Source: Gordius sp. MW1
Taxonomy: Eukaryota > Nematomorpha > Gordioida > Gordea > Gordiidae
Direction of reading: 5' to 3'
DNA length: 64,000 nucleotides
NCBI GenBank assembly: GCA_964036665.1
Contig: OZ038526.1
Span: 26,164,001-26,228,000, forward strand
Position 1 is the first letter of the stretch; each line of letters starts with the position of its first letter. The position numbers and the translations under genes were made by a program. Below the pieces are notes generated by a model that did no database searches, had not been told where the DNA came from, and saw only the letters and a list, made by a program, of their open reading frames with translations. This document shows positions 42,851-53,651 of the stretch, one piece after another.

Positions 42851-44038
42851 TTATAGATCGGGCATTTCTGTTAACTTGATAGCATCCACTCCTAACCTAG
42901 AAAGTGCGTCCGCGACTGAATTCGCTTCGCCTTTGATGTATTGTATATCTGTGGTGAATTGAGATATAAAATCCAGTTGCCTGGTTTCTCGCGGCGAGTA
43001 TTTGTCAGGTTTCGCATTAAATGCGTAGGTTAAAGGCTTATGATCGGTAAAAACGGTGAAGTGTCGGCCTTCTAACATGTGTCTGAAGTGTTTGATAGAT
43101 AGGTAGATGGCGAGGAGTTCTCGACTGAATGTGCTGTACCGTGATTGAGCTGGCTGCAGCTTAACCGAAAAAAATGCCACAGGCGAAGTTTTTTCTGCTA
43201 CAGTTTGTTCCAACACTGCACCCACCGCATTTTGGATGCGTCTGTCGTCAAAGTAATTTTGGTTTTTGGGCTGGTGTCCAAAAAATTTAGGGTGGTAAAT
43301 TCGCCGAGCGCGGCTTTTGTCGAACGCTTTCCTCTGACTGTCGTTTAAAACCACGGATTTCCGAGGGTTTTTGAGTATGTCAGTTAATGGCTGTAGGGTT
43401 TGCGCCATTCCTGGTAAGAATCTCCGGTAGAAATTTATCATACCGAGGAATCTGCGGAGTTTTTTACTCGAATCCGGAATTGGAAAAGTTTGTATAACAT
43501 CAATCTTCTCCGGTAGGGGGGTTATACCTGTAATTCTAATTCTCCGACTCCGAATTGGCATTTGGCGGGATTTATCCTCAAATCATATTCTTGTGGACGT
43601 TGAAGAACGGTTTTTAGGAGCCTTTCATGGTCTGCGTCGGACGAGCTAGCTAATAGAATATCATCTATATATGCGTAGGTTCCTTCTATTCCTCTTAAAA
43701 CTACGTCGATAAACCTCTGGAAGGTTTGTGCGGCGTTCTTTAGCCCAAAAGGCATTCTATGGAATTCGAAAAGTCCGAACGGTGTCGTTACGGCTGTCTT
43801 GCAGATGTCGTCTTGTGCAACCGGCATATGATGGTATGCTCTTACCAAATCCAATTTGCTAAAAATAGTTTTTCCGCATAGATTTGCTGTGAAGTCATGT
43901 ATGTGGGGTATTGGGTATCGGTCGGGAACCGTTACTTTATTCAAGCTTCTATAGTCCCCGCAGGGTCTCCAGTGACCTGATTTTTTGACAGCCAAATGTA
44001 ATGGGGATGCCCAATTACTTTTTGACTCACAGATGATA
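42851..44038 (-). pseudogene. Gypsy RT and RNase H, partial
   Basis: Frame 43995-43522 has [13 protein letters not shown] (Asp 49), [13 protein letters not shown] and an intact YIDDILLAS (residues 109-112). A frameshift near 43540 leads into 43561-42851 with FLGMINFYRRFLPG and a damaged RNase H entry. YSTFSRELLAIYLSIKHFRH, FTVFTDHKPLTYAF and EANSVADALSRL follow. The N-terminal RT fingers are truncated. Confidence 0.88.
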
Positions 44039-44124
44039 CCTAGTTAAAAATTTCAAAAATTACTATTCTTCACTTTAACTTAAGTCATTTAATTTGAGTT
44101 ATTAGTCACTAAATTTTATCATAG

Positions 44125-47100
44125 GCATTTTGGCGTAAACTGGGTTATTCGGGCCAAGTGGTTAATTGCCCACAAGAAACTAGTTGTCCAGATGAAATAG
44201 AAAAAAGCGTTTTAAACAAGAAGCCCAACGAAAATCCCGATGATTTAGAGCAGTGGTTCTTAACCTTTTTATACACGCGACCCCCCAAATATTTTATAAT
44301 TTTTTTGCGGCCCCCCATTTTTTTTATAATAATTATATTTGTTATATTATCTATAATATATTGATTTTCTATTATTTTTTCATTTTATTATATAATAAAC
44401 ATAAAACACAACTTTATTATTTCATTATCTATTTAAAATTTAAATAGCTAATGAAATAATAAAAACTTCATAATTAAACATAAAAACAATGTTTAAAATA
44501 AAAAATATATGCATTCGGAAATATATTTAATGAGATTTCTGCTGCTGAACATCTTCAGCCAATTTGTTAATTCTTGGTTCAATTGATTGTAATGCTATCC
44601 TCATGCAGGAATCTAGTCGCAATCGATTGCATGTTTTAGTTTTTATGTCCACCATAGTTGAGAAGCCTTTTTCACACAAATATGTATTAGCGAAAGGCAG
44701 CAAATTTTGAATTGCTGCTGAAAATAATGGAGGATATTCTGCACGAATTTGTCTCCAAAATTGCGGCAAACTTTTAGTTTTAAACAAAGATTTTAAATTA
44801 CAATCATTTATTAATTGTAATAATGAATCTTAAGACAACGAGTTCGAATCCCCTGGTGAGTATTTTTTCTAAAGCTTTTCTGAATATTTTTATTTTATTC
44901 TAAAAAAATTTGGCGACCCTCCGGCAAACTTCTCGCGACCCCCTAGAGGGTCGCGACCCCCAGGTTAAGAATCACTGATTTAGAGTCAAAATATGGTTAT
45001 TTTAGTAGTAAACGTAATCAATACATGTACAGAGGACCTTCTGTAGCACCATTCGATTGCATATTTGACACTGCACCTTGCCTCCTTAAGGAGGGTGATC
45101 AGGCATCTCTGAGCGGATTTATAGCTGCGGGCACTTACAAGTTTGGGCCGATAAAAAAGTGCGAATTTTTTCGCCTTGCTTTAATTTTTGTATTTTTAGA
45201 AAACTTCTATTGTTAAAAGCTTAAAGGGTATACATTTATAGTGTTTTTGCTTGAGTATGTCTTGGAGTTCCACAAATTTAGAGTTTTTAGGCAATTTTAA
45301 TTCTTTGGTTTCAGCGAGTCGATCCGAAAACGATATAGAAGAAAAGGAACGATCTTGTTTAGCCATGATTAATTGATATTGGTTTTTAAAAAAAATAAAG
45401 AATTATTTAGTTCAATTTAATTTTAAATATTTTAGAAAAATAAATTATTAATCTAATTTGTACTTAAAAATCTTTGTTTTGTGCTTTCACACAAAGTCAA
45501 TGTTTTTGTTGTAATCAATTATTGGGTGTAAAGGAAGAAGAAAGGACCGTCGCCATAACAACCTATCTAAACTTTGTTTGGAAAACGACTAAAGCTCGTG
45601 AGTTTTTGCAATACAGAGAACAAGTAAATACCTTATAATCCTAACTTTTTGGGGGTGGATTTAAAGTCAGGCCTTATATAAATTACATTTATTGTGACTT
45701 TTAAATAGACGTGGAGGGACTCTGCCCCCTTAATTCTTAAAAAAATGTTTACTAATATTTTATATCACCCTCCTTCAAATCCAAAAGTGAAAACATGTCT
45801 AATTGAATATAATATTATATAAAATATTAAAAAATGTTTTTATTTGCCCATTATAGCTTTAGTGTGAATGATGTTTTAGTTGCGGGATTGTTTCATTCGT
45901 CCCCTTTTTATAAGCACTATAACCTCATTAATATCATCCATCTTGAAAAATATTTGTGTAAACTTTATATACTTAAAAGCTTGACTATAAAATTTAAAAA
46001 ACTATGAGTAGGATAAAAAAAGACTTGAACACTTAACACCTTTACCGCCCCCACATATTTCATATAAGAAAATTTATAACATTTGCGTGTGTTGATTAGG
46101 ATTACTAATATGGAGTTCTTACCTTAGTTTTGATAACGTCTTAATATAATAACGGTGGGATCACTAGCCCGTTACATTTTTTTATATAATTTATTTTGCT
46201 CAACTCTTATAGAGCTCTAAATTGACACGGTATGAGCTATTAGGTTCAAAATTAGGGATTATTTTTGTTATATGTAATACGTATCTAAAATTAAATCTGA
46301 AACTTTACGTGGCAAAGGACTGGACCAAAGTCGATTTATGTAATGGAGGACCCGTCTGCGTGCCGGCTGTTGGATTTACCCGTTCCATTTTGGCCCTTAG
46401 GGAACCTCATGACGATAGGTAATCTAAAAAAATCTCTATAATATTGCAATTTTAAACCCAGTTGCAAAAATGTGGATCCATCTTCTGATAATAATTTATG
46501 GATTTTTATTTTATCAAATATGGCTTTTTTCCTCAATTTATCGTCTACATCCTTCGCCCCCGCCCCGTTCATAATCTTAACCTTGGCTAAATTTATGGTA
46601 ATATTTAAACAAAACTCATCAATATAGACAAATTTTTCAGCCGTAGTTTATATCACATTTAACGTGCCCGACTCGTCATGGCCCGATAACTTGTTTCTCT
46701 CACCCAAATTAACGGTGCTCGTAAATTATTGGCAATTTCTTCAAAATCTTATTTGATTAACTTTTAAGGTCTTCTAGACATTATGCAATTTTGTAGGATC
46801 TATTTTGCTGGCACCGAAACTGCAGACTTTGATATGGGCACCATGTCGGGGGCAGTACAGTCTGGGCTTAGAGCTGCAGCTACTTGTTTAAGTCATACCT
46901 GGCCCGAAATTGTTTCGTTTCATGAAGCGTTGGGTATGAGATCTTTCGATCTTCCGGACTCCATGGCAACTAAAAATGGAATTTATAAAAAGAAGGCCAA
47001 CACTTTTGCATCCAAAACTATGAAGACTATCAACGTTATACGCCAACTAGTCACGACAACGATTTCCCTAAATTTTGGTGTTGTGCCATATGGCAACTTC

Positions 47101-47130
47101 GTAAATTCGGGCAATTTGTTGTCCATTTGA
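44125..47130 (+). CDS. Flavin amine oxidase, C-terminal exons
   Basis: Exons 44125-44250 plus 44986-45140 (one exon split by a transposon), 45497-45623, 46318-46418 and 46797-47130 (stop TGA). Excluding the insert they give 843 nt (280 codons) with agreeing intron phases (2, 0, 2) and GT/AG borders. Family marks: AFWRKLGYSGQVV, CIFDTAP, ASLSGFIAAG, YREQDW across the third junction, NGGPVC and RIYFAGTET...GAVQSGLRAA, the C-terminal FAD-binding block of monoamine/polyamine oxidases. These oxidatively deaminate amines. The residue bound to FAD in MAO (SGGC) is replaced (NGGP), suggesting non-covalent FAD. N-terminal FAD-binding exons were not found in the window. The donor at 45140 or 45158 and the acceptor at 45496 are the least certain. 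Confidence 0.8.
44251..44977 (-). mobile_element. Non-autonomous hAT derivative inserted in an amine oxidase exon
   Basis: Ends CAGTGGTTCTTAACC and GGTTAAGAATCACTG with an identical 8-bp target duplication ATTTAGAG (44243-44250 and 44978-44985). 727 bp. It keeps the C-terminal transposase remnant on the minus strand (44787-44527, CEKGFSTMVDIKTK) and the tRNA-like B box ACGAGTTCGAATCCC near 44838. It is an internal-deletion derivative of the family at 8387-11042. Removing it plus one target copy restores the surrounding frame exactly (LE then SKYGYF). Confidence 0.95.
45196..45366 (-). CDS. Unassigned 56-codon ORF in the amine oxidase intron
   Basis: Opens MAKQDRSFSSISFSDRL and continues with ELKLPKNSKFVELQDILK on the strand opposite to the amine oxidase. 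Composition is less low-complexity than neighbouring chance frames. No domain recognised. It could be a relic of a mobile-element protein or the first exon of an antisense gene. Confidence 0.3.
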   Translation of the reverse strand: MAKQDRSFSSISFSDRLAETKELKLPKNSKFVELQDILKQKHYKCIPFKLLTIEVF

Positions 47131-47689
47131 ATCGAAATTTTTAGCCTTATATTTGAATTGTATACCAAATTGAAACCTTTGTTTTTTTTATGAGATAAGA
47201 GATCCAAACTTATTTTAAATTACATAGAAAATCATAGCGCAACCATAGACTAATAAAACCATAGACTGGCGAACATAATTTTTCAGCAAATATAGCAAGC
47301 GCCATTTTGTTGGAAATTGCAACCAAACAATAAAATTCAGCATTTATTGTGCTAATTTACTTATTTTTTTAATTTATAAATTAAGCTATTAGTCTTTTTT
47401 CTTCAATATTTTATCGTGGAGAAGGGTAAATATACCTGTTGTTGAGTTTTCCTACAATATGGCAGCTATTTTGGTGTCTGAATGATTTTAATAGTAAAAA
47501 TCAGCTGTTCGGCAGTCATGGTTTTATTCTATAAGCGTAACACGTATTTTAGACGCCTTTTATTTTAATTATATCAGAGATCCTAATTTGTTAATTTAAA
47601 TTTCCACTAAATTATTAATTATTTAGAAAATATTTACTCAAATACATGCCTTGTGTTGTAGTTATTCAGAGTATATTTTTAGAGTACCT
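47131..47689. other. 3' flank of the amine oxidase, no gene
   Basis: AT-rich, with no further exon. A minus-strand frame at 46983-47207 is antisense to the last exon and is not called. Confidence 0.5.
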
Positions 47690-48790
47690 GAGCTTGCTTG
47701 CTATTAATAACATTTCTTCTTTATCAGGTACTTGATACTATGATATAGGGGTTTGTTTTGATTAGCTTGTTCAATCTTGATCGAGTATATTCATCATATC
47801 TTTGCTTATTTGCCCTTTCCACGTAATAGGAGGTCATCTTCTTCCTCTCTAATCCTACACCTCCACATCCAATATTAGTCGATTTACATTATATTATATG
47901 GCCATACCACCTAAGCCAATTTCATTTACCATGTCCGCCTTAGGGCTTGTCTTACTATCGCTTTCAGATTCAAATCGCGCGAATTTATCTTTGGCTAAAT
48001 ACCCGATTCAATTTCATCGGTCAAACTCGGTTGTAATTATTAATATTTTTTTTTTTGATAGTTAAAAATGTTTTTTTTTGTTATTTCAACTCTTGAGATT
48101 AAATCTAAACTTTGCTGATACCTAAAAATTTAAAAAAATACAACCTTTGAGCTTAGGAAATTTGCATCTTACAAAATCGCTGTTATGTTATGCGTCTGAA
48201 ATGTAAACTTGGTGTGAATTCGAAGTTAAGACACGTCTATGTTTTAACCCGTACGACGATTTTTGCTGCGCAGCAAAATCCGATATTAAGACAAGACCTT
48301 AGGTTCTAATTTTGCCCCGACGCAGGCATTCATTCATCACATGATGGAGCTTTGTGTGCCTCAAGCTTCAGCTTAGAATTTCCATCTCCGTGGCTTGTTG
48401 TTTGTAATGCCCACGTTTCACCTCCATAAATTAGAACCGGTCTTACGATGAATTTGTAAGCGTTGCTCTTCAGCCATATCGACATCTTATCATAAACCGA
48501 ATAGACTTTTAAGCCACCTTTTTTATATTAGCGCATCGACCTTCTTTGCGCTACCTATCTCTTGAGCATCGAGCCAAGGGATGTAACCGTTCTACTTCGA
48601 AGTAGTTCACAGTGACATTCATTTCCATATTTTCGATTATTGACTTTTTGACCATATTTACCTAGTTACTTTGACCACTTTCCCTTTTTTGTCTCCCGTC
48701 AGCATTGGCGATGATTATTTTTTACGCCTCTCGTTATCGTGCCCATTATTGGAGGTGTAATTCAATTCCTGATGTTTAATTTTCCATCAC
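47690..48790 (-). pseudogene. RTE-like retrotransposon, 3' fragment, degraded
   Basis: Minus-strand sequence follows the C-terminal part of the RTE copy at 52800-53640 segment by segment: the 3' end with ATTGGATGTGGAGGTGTAGG, the region encoding the RWYGHI-type C-terminal block, and the MEMNVT stretch. Many stops and indels. Confidence 0.75.
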
Positions 48791-50069
48791 TTTCATTCGA
48801 TTGCTGGTGTAGAGTTATAAAATTCAATAGTAAAATCTAACATCGTAACTGAGCCCACCAATTGGCTATAATATAGGTAAAAAAATTATCACTTACATTT
48901 CACCATACAACCATTAGTTAAAAGCCTCTAAACCTGAAGACATGCATAGTACACAACCAATATATAATTCAACAAAACATTGGCTTTAAGTTTGTAACAG
49001 GTGTGTAGCCGAGCAAAAGGGGTATACATGGAAATTCCCCGTCCCCCTGGCGACAGAATCTTTAATTGTAAATTAATCTTATTAATATTTAACTACCAAA
49101 CAATACCTACGACGGTCCCAACCCATGTGCAAGAAGTTAAGGGTTGGCGTCAGGTCTGAAACCGGCTATAAAAAACCAACTCCAAAATCATGATAAATTA
49201 AATTTTACAACAGAAAGCTAGGGCGTCCTTCACAAACGACGCGCACTGCGTATCCCGCCCGTGCAATGTGAAAAATACATTAGGGTTACTGCCCAACTCA
49301 CAACGAAGGCGGTTAAGGAAATTAGTGTGTAAAGAATGCGAATAACGTGCTGGAATGTGAGAACGTTGACGGGGAAGAGCATCGAGGTCGCACAAATGCT
49401 AAAAAGAAGAAAGGTACACATCTCCTGCCTATAAGAGACGAGTTGGGACGGAACCAAAGCCCGGGAGTTAGGAGAAGGATACAAGCTATTCTACAGTGGG
49501 TCACCAAATCGTAGAAACGGGGTCGGTATCGTTTTAAGTGAATAAGCGTTGTTCAGACAGGCTAAGGTGGGTGAAGATTGCAAGGGGGCCTTCTAACCGT
49601 TATGTGCGCGTATGCTCCCCAAATTGGGTGTATGGAATCAGAAAAAGACATATTCTTCGATTCACTAAAAAAGGAAATAAAAGGAATAGGACAGGAAGAA
49701 AGGGTAATTATTCGTGCAGATTTCAATCACGTAGGGAAAGATCGCTTCGGGTATGAACGCAATCATGGAGGCTATGGGCATTGTCTGAAGAACAAAGTAG
49801 GGGAACAACTTCTCCAAGCATATCGTTAACACCTTTTTCCAAAACGTGACTTATTGAAGTGGAAAGTATTTTAGTCAAATTGACTATCTACTTATACGGC
49901 TAAAGGATTTTAGAGGATCAAATATAAAGTTAAACTAGGAGAAGAAATCGCTAGGCAACGTCGTCCACTTGTTATGCATCCTGAAATAAAGTATTTATGG
50001 AAAGAAGAAAGGTCTATAAAATTAAATTAAATACGAAATGCCAAGCGATAGGTCGACGAAGATACATAC

Positions 50070-50219
50070 TGTAATAAATAAATATACAATGTTATTACCT
50101 GAACATATATATATAAAACTACATGGCATTAACACGTGACAATGTAATGAATTGCGCATTATTGGGATCTTATGATATATTTGAATAAACTATAAATTGG
50201 ACTTTGAAGCTTTGTAATA
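50070..50219 (+). repeat. 5' LTR
   Basis: 150 bp, followed by TTGGCGACTAGGTAAAA in primer-binding-site position. Preceded by target copy CATAC. Confidence 0.9.
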
Positions 50220-50289
50220 TTGGCGACTAGGTAAAACTATTATAAATAGATATAAGCCAAGAATAGATGAGCAACTGAAAAGAATATCC

Positions 50290-50697
50290 ATGGCTGAATT
50301 TAATCCAGAAATTCATTCAATTGAAGATTATCTGTACAATTTAGATGCCATCCTAGACATAAAAGGAATTAAATCTAGTCCAATAGTTAAAAAGAAGATA
50401 GTTTTGGCATACATAGTATTACCAATAATCAAGGAACTGAGGGAAATTTTAAATCCCATGACTTTAAATGATGCAAAATGGGAAAATCTTGAAAAGGCCT
50501 TATATCAAAGATATCAACCAATGAAAACTATTTTTGCTCATAGGTTAGATTTGATGAACTTAAGCAGATTGCCTGGTGAAAGTATATTAGAATTGTCAAA
50601 AAGAATTAGAATATGCTTAAGTAAATGTGCATACATGCATGACTTTGATGAAAGAGCCCGAGATCATTTTATTTTGCCCTTAATTTTAAACCACTAG
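50290..50697 (+). pseudogene. gag, frameshifted at its C end
   Basis: 135 codons with retrotransposon-gag features (EFNPEIHSIEDYLYNLDA, LEKALYQRYQP, FAHRLDLMNLSRLPGES, LSKRIRICLSKCAY). Near 50690 the homologous reading moves to another frame (NFKPLEMELKTKYPDTL) and returns to the original frame near 50825, just before the zinc-knuckle ORF. Two compensating frameshifts therefore separate gag from the downstream frame. Confidence 0.82.
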
Positions 50698-50811
50698 AGA
50701 TGGAACTTAAGACAAAATATCCTGATACTCTAGATGAGAAAGGCAAGCCCCTTACTTTTGAAAGAATTATAAATATGGCTTTATGTATGGAGAGAGCTGA
50801 AGTAGAGACAA

Positions 50812-52305
50812 ATGGAGGAAAGACTTTTTAAACTAAAATATGACACTAAGAAACAGTTGAATGATCACAACAAGTATGATAACAAAACATTATTTAAATC
50901 TTCAAGGTGTCTAAAACAACATGCAAAATTTCGTTGTCCAGCCTTTACAGCAACATGCTTCAGATGTCAAAAGAAAGGTCATTTTGCTATAGCTTGTCGT
51001 AGTGTATTAAATCAAATGACTCTCGAAAATGATAATGATGATTCTGGTGATTCTATCAAGCGTGTATGTCAATTATCTAAACAAGCCACAATAGAGGTTA
51101 AATTAAATGGTCAAAATTTCATAATGGAATATGACACGGGGGCTCAGATTAGTCTTATCAACCTTAAAATGTGGAAACAAATAGGCAGACCCAGATTGAC
51201 CAAATGTATGTCTCCCAAAGCTTATGGTAACCAGCCAGTAGAAACGTTGGGCAAAACATTATTAAATGTCCAGATGGGGAAAATTAATCATAATTTGACA
51301 GCTGTGGTTACAAAGACAGATGATGTCCCCTTGTTTGGATTAACATGGATTATAAAATTCGGATTAAATATTCCACAAGAAGTAAAAATTCATCAAAAAA
51401 TCAGATGCAACAAGTCCGAAGTTCCACTGTATTCGTGGAATGTAGCAGAACAGCCTTGGGAACGTGTACATATGGACTACGCGGGTCCCATAGATGGATA
51501 TTTTTGGTGCATAGCTGTTGATTCATATTCAAAATGGGTCGAAGTGCAGCTACAAAATAGCTTTACCACTACAACGACCATTAAAACCATGCGCCAATGG
51601 TTTGCAAGATGGGGAGTTCCAAAACAGATTGTTACAGACAACGGTCCTCAGTTTCGAAATTATAAAATGGAACAATTTTGCAAATCTTTAAACATAAAAC
51701 ACATCAGATCTACGCCATATCATCCAAAAACAAATGGATTGGTGGAAAGAGCTATTAGAACTATAAAGAGCAGATATCAAGCATGCAGGGAATATACCAA
51801 AGATCCCGAGTCATGTATGCTTGACGTGTTGATGGGGTATAGAATCAGTGAACACTCATCATCTGGGAGAACACCGTCTAACGTGATGATGGGGAGAAAC
51901 CTAAAAAAGTCACTCGATTGGATACAACCAACAGTCGGCAATTACATAGAACAAAAGACAGAGAAAAGTGAAAACAGGCAAAGGGACAAAGCTGTTACCA
52001 GAGAGTTTATTCCAGGTCAGGCTGTATGGGTAAAAAATGAGATCAAAAAAGGATGGCGGCTGGGGAAAGTCCTTAAGCGAAATGGACCTTATTCCTACGT
52101 GGTCGATACGATGAATAGAACCGTGAAAAAGCATAGTGACCAGCTAAGGGAACGATACCAGCCAACCAAGAATGTTATAGAAGAGAGCGATGACGAAATA
52201 AATTGCGATGACGAAGGCGTTGAAGATATCGTTACAGAAAGCATAGGGCCTCGAAGGTCAAATCGAGATATACATCCTCCTAAGGGGCTTATTCAAGAAA
52301 TCTAG
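50812..52305 (+). CDS. Protease-integrase fusion ORF without reverse transcriptase
   Basis: 497 codons, uninterrupted. Residues 49-62 form a CX2CX4HX4C zinc knuckle (CFRCQKKGHFAIAC); 106-125 the protease active site MEYDTGAQISL (DTG 108-110). At about 190-213 protease sequence passes directly to the integrase core: Asp 222 (HMDYAGP), Asp 276 (VTDNGPQFR), Glu 312 (NGLVERAIR). The C-terminal region contains PGQAVWVKNEIKKGWRLGKV and a final RRSNRDIHPPK. RT, RNase H and the integrase HHCC domain are missing between protease and integrase. Frame retention across the deletion is notable. If expressed it could supply integrase and protease but not cDNA synthesis; copying would need another element's RT. 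Confidence 0.88.
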   Translation: MEERLFKLKYDTKKQLNDHNKYDNKTLFKSSRCLKQHAKFRCPAFTATCFRCQKKGHFAIACRSVLNQMTLENDNDDSGDSIKRVCQLSKQATIEVKLNGQNFIMEYDTGAQISLINLKMWKQIGRPRLTKCMSPKAYGNQPVETLGKTLLNVQMGKINHNLTAVVTKTDDVPLFGLTWIIKFGLNIPQEVKIHQKIRCNKSEVPLYSWNVAEQPWERVHMDYAGPIDGYFWCIAVDSYSKWVEVQLQNSFTTTTTIKTMRQWFARWGVPKQIVTDNGPQFRNYKMEQFCKSLNIKHIRSTPYHPKTNGLVERAIRTIKSRYQACREYTKDPESCMLDVLMGYRISEHSSSGRTPSNVMMGRNLKKSLDWIQPTVGNYIEQKTEKSENRQRDKAVTREFIPGQAVWVKNEIKKGWRLGKVLKRNGPYSYVVDTMNRTVKKHSDQLRERYQPTKNVIEESDDEINCDDEGVEDIVTESIGPRRSNRDIHPPKGLIQEI

Positions 52306-52331
52306 TTCTAACTAAAATTAGCGAAGGGAAA

Positions 52332-52481
52332 TGTAATAAATGAGTATACAATGTTATTACCTAAACATATTTATATAAAACTACATGGCATTAACACGTG
52401 ACAATGTAATGAATTGCGCATTATTGGGATCTTATGATATATTTGAATAAACTATAAATTGGACTTTGAAGCTTTGTAATA
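52332..52481 (+). repeat. 3' LTR
   Basis: 150 bp, same length as the 5' LTR with a few substitutions, followed by target copy CATAC. Confidence 0.9.
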
Positions 52482-52912
52482 CATACCACCATAAAGCTTC
52501 CACAATTTTGTGTGTTGTGATGTTGGGGAGGTACGTAGACGACGATTGGGAGAAGCTATTGCGGACATAAAGTTAACAACGATTCAGGCTATACATCAGA
52601 ATAAAGCTTTAAATAAATAATTATAGTGGTGCCATAAATTAATTAGGGATTTATCAAAAGTAGAAAAACTCTATATTTATATAAACAGTGGCATAAAAGC
52701 AAATTCTGAAATAGGAATATACATGGCTAATGATTTGCCTGGAATTTTGGAATAAGGAAACAAAGTTTATAGACTTTTGAGGTATCTACAAGGGTTTAAT
52801 CTAACTATTGGTATTTAAATATTCTTCTTCTATATCAGTTATTTGTTCCCACAGTCGTGGGGTTTGTTTTAATAAGTTTCTTCCATCTTGACCGGGTGAG
52901 TCCCAGTCTTGA

Positions 52913-53601
52913 CTAATTTTTTTTAATAACTTTGTCGACTTGCCCTTGCCATGTGACACGAGTTCGTCCTCTTTCTCTCTTTCCCGGTATCTCCATGTCC
53001 AATACTTTTTGATTTACGTCATTCGTGTCCCTTCTTAGTATATGCCCATACCACCTCAGCCGATTTCGGTTAATCATGAGGACCACAGGTTGAATACCCA
53101 TTTTTGTCATGAGAAAGTCATTAGTCATATGGTTGAGCTTAGTATAACCAAAGCTCCACCGTATCATTCTCATCTCCGTGGCTTGTAATAGCTTCTCTTC
53201 CGTGGAGTTTAATACCCATGTTTCACTTCCATAGAGTAGCACCGTTGTTACGATGGATTTGTAAGCTTTGCTCTTCTACCATATTGGCATTTTCTTGTCG
53301 CACATTACACCCGATATACTTCGCCATTTAAGCCATCCTTTTTGGATCCGGGCATTGACTTCCGTTGCGCAACCTCCCTCTTGATGTAGCAGCGAGCGAG
53401 GTATGTAAACATGTCTACTTTTGGGTACTTTAGATGGTCATCTAGCGTTGGACTGCCTGTAACGTTCATTTCCATGTATACCGTTTTCCGATCGTTGACC
53501 TTTAAACCATATCCAGCTAAGCGCTTTGACCACTTTTTGACTTCTTCGAATACTTTCTCCTTTGTTTCCTGGTATAGTACTATATCATTGGCATGTAGCA
53601 T
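52913..53601 (-). pseudogene. RTE RT palm and C-terminal region
   Basis: 53601-53305 has the RT active site as HANDIVLY where FADDIVLY is usual, so the first Asp of the pair is lost, then LKVNDRKTVYMEMN. 53242-52913 has LLYGSETWVL, EMRMIRWSFGYTK and NRLRWYGHILRR, the typical C-terminal block of RTE-type proteins. The two frames are separated by a frameshift at about 53280. Confidence 0.88.
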
Positions 53602-53651
53602 ACACCATGGCGATGGCTTTTAAATGCCTGTCGTGATCGTGTCTATAATTA

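Larger units (their letters stand above)
41382..44040 (-). mobile_element. 5'-truncated Ty3/Gypsy element (CsRn1-like)
   Basis: Minus-strand order: RT from mid-palm, RNase H, integrase, purine tract and partial 3' LTR. The LTR begins TGTGACGG at 41504 and is cut by the foldback arm at about 41381. The 5' side stops at about 44040 in RT ([13 protein letters not shown] is the last recognisable stretch), so gag, protease and the 5' LTR are missing. The integrase style suggests the CsRn1 group. Its left border is the foldback arm; its right border lies 85 bp before an amine oxidase exon. Confidence 0.88.
50070..52481 (+). mobile_element. LTR element lacking RT and RNase H (gag-PR-IN)
   Basis: Two 150-bp LTRs (50070-50219 and 52332-52481), TGTAATAAAT to TTTGTAATA, flanked by the 5-bp target duplication CATAC (50065-50069 and 52482-52486). 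The interior has a gag frame, then one long frame with zinc knuckle, protease and integrase. Reverse transcriptase, RNase H and the integrase zinc domain are absent. LTR similarity is high (a few substitutions), so the insertion is fairly young. It sits inside a degraded RTE copy. Confidence 0.92.
49085..52700 (+). pseudogene. RTE-like retrotransposon, 5' part, split by an LTR element
   Basis: 49085-49320 matches the 5' untranslated region of the minus-strand copy (57320-57545). 49330-49830 is the apurinic-type endonuclease (RITCWNVRTLTGK, MCAYAPQIG, DFNHVG) with stops. 49830-50060 continues with endonuclease C-terminal sequence (EEIARQRRPLVMH). After the LTR insertion (50070-52481), 52487-52700 continues with the linker (LWWCHKLIRDL). 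Strongly degraded. Confidence 0.8.

Noticed and set aside
50070..52481. This LTR element is 2,412 bp long, exactly the period of the tandem duplication at 33549-38372
   Set aside because: The two regions share no sequence or position; the equal length appears to be coincidence.
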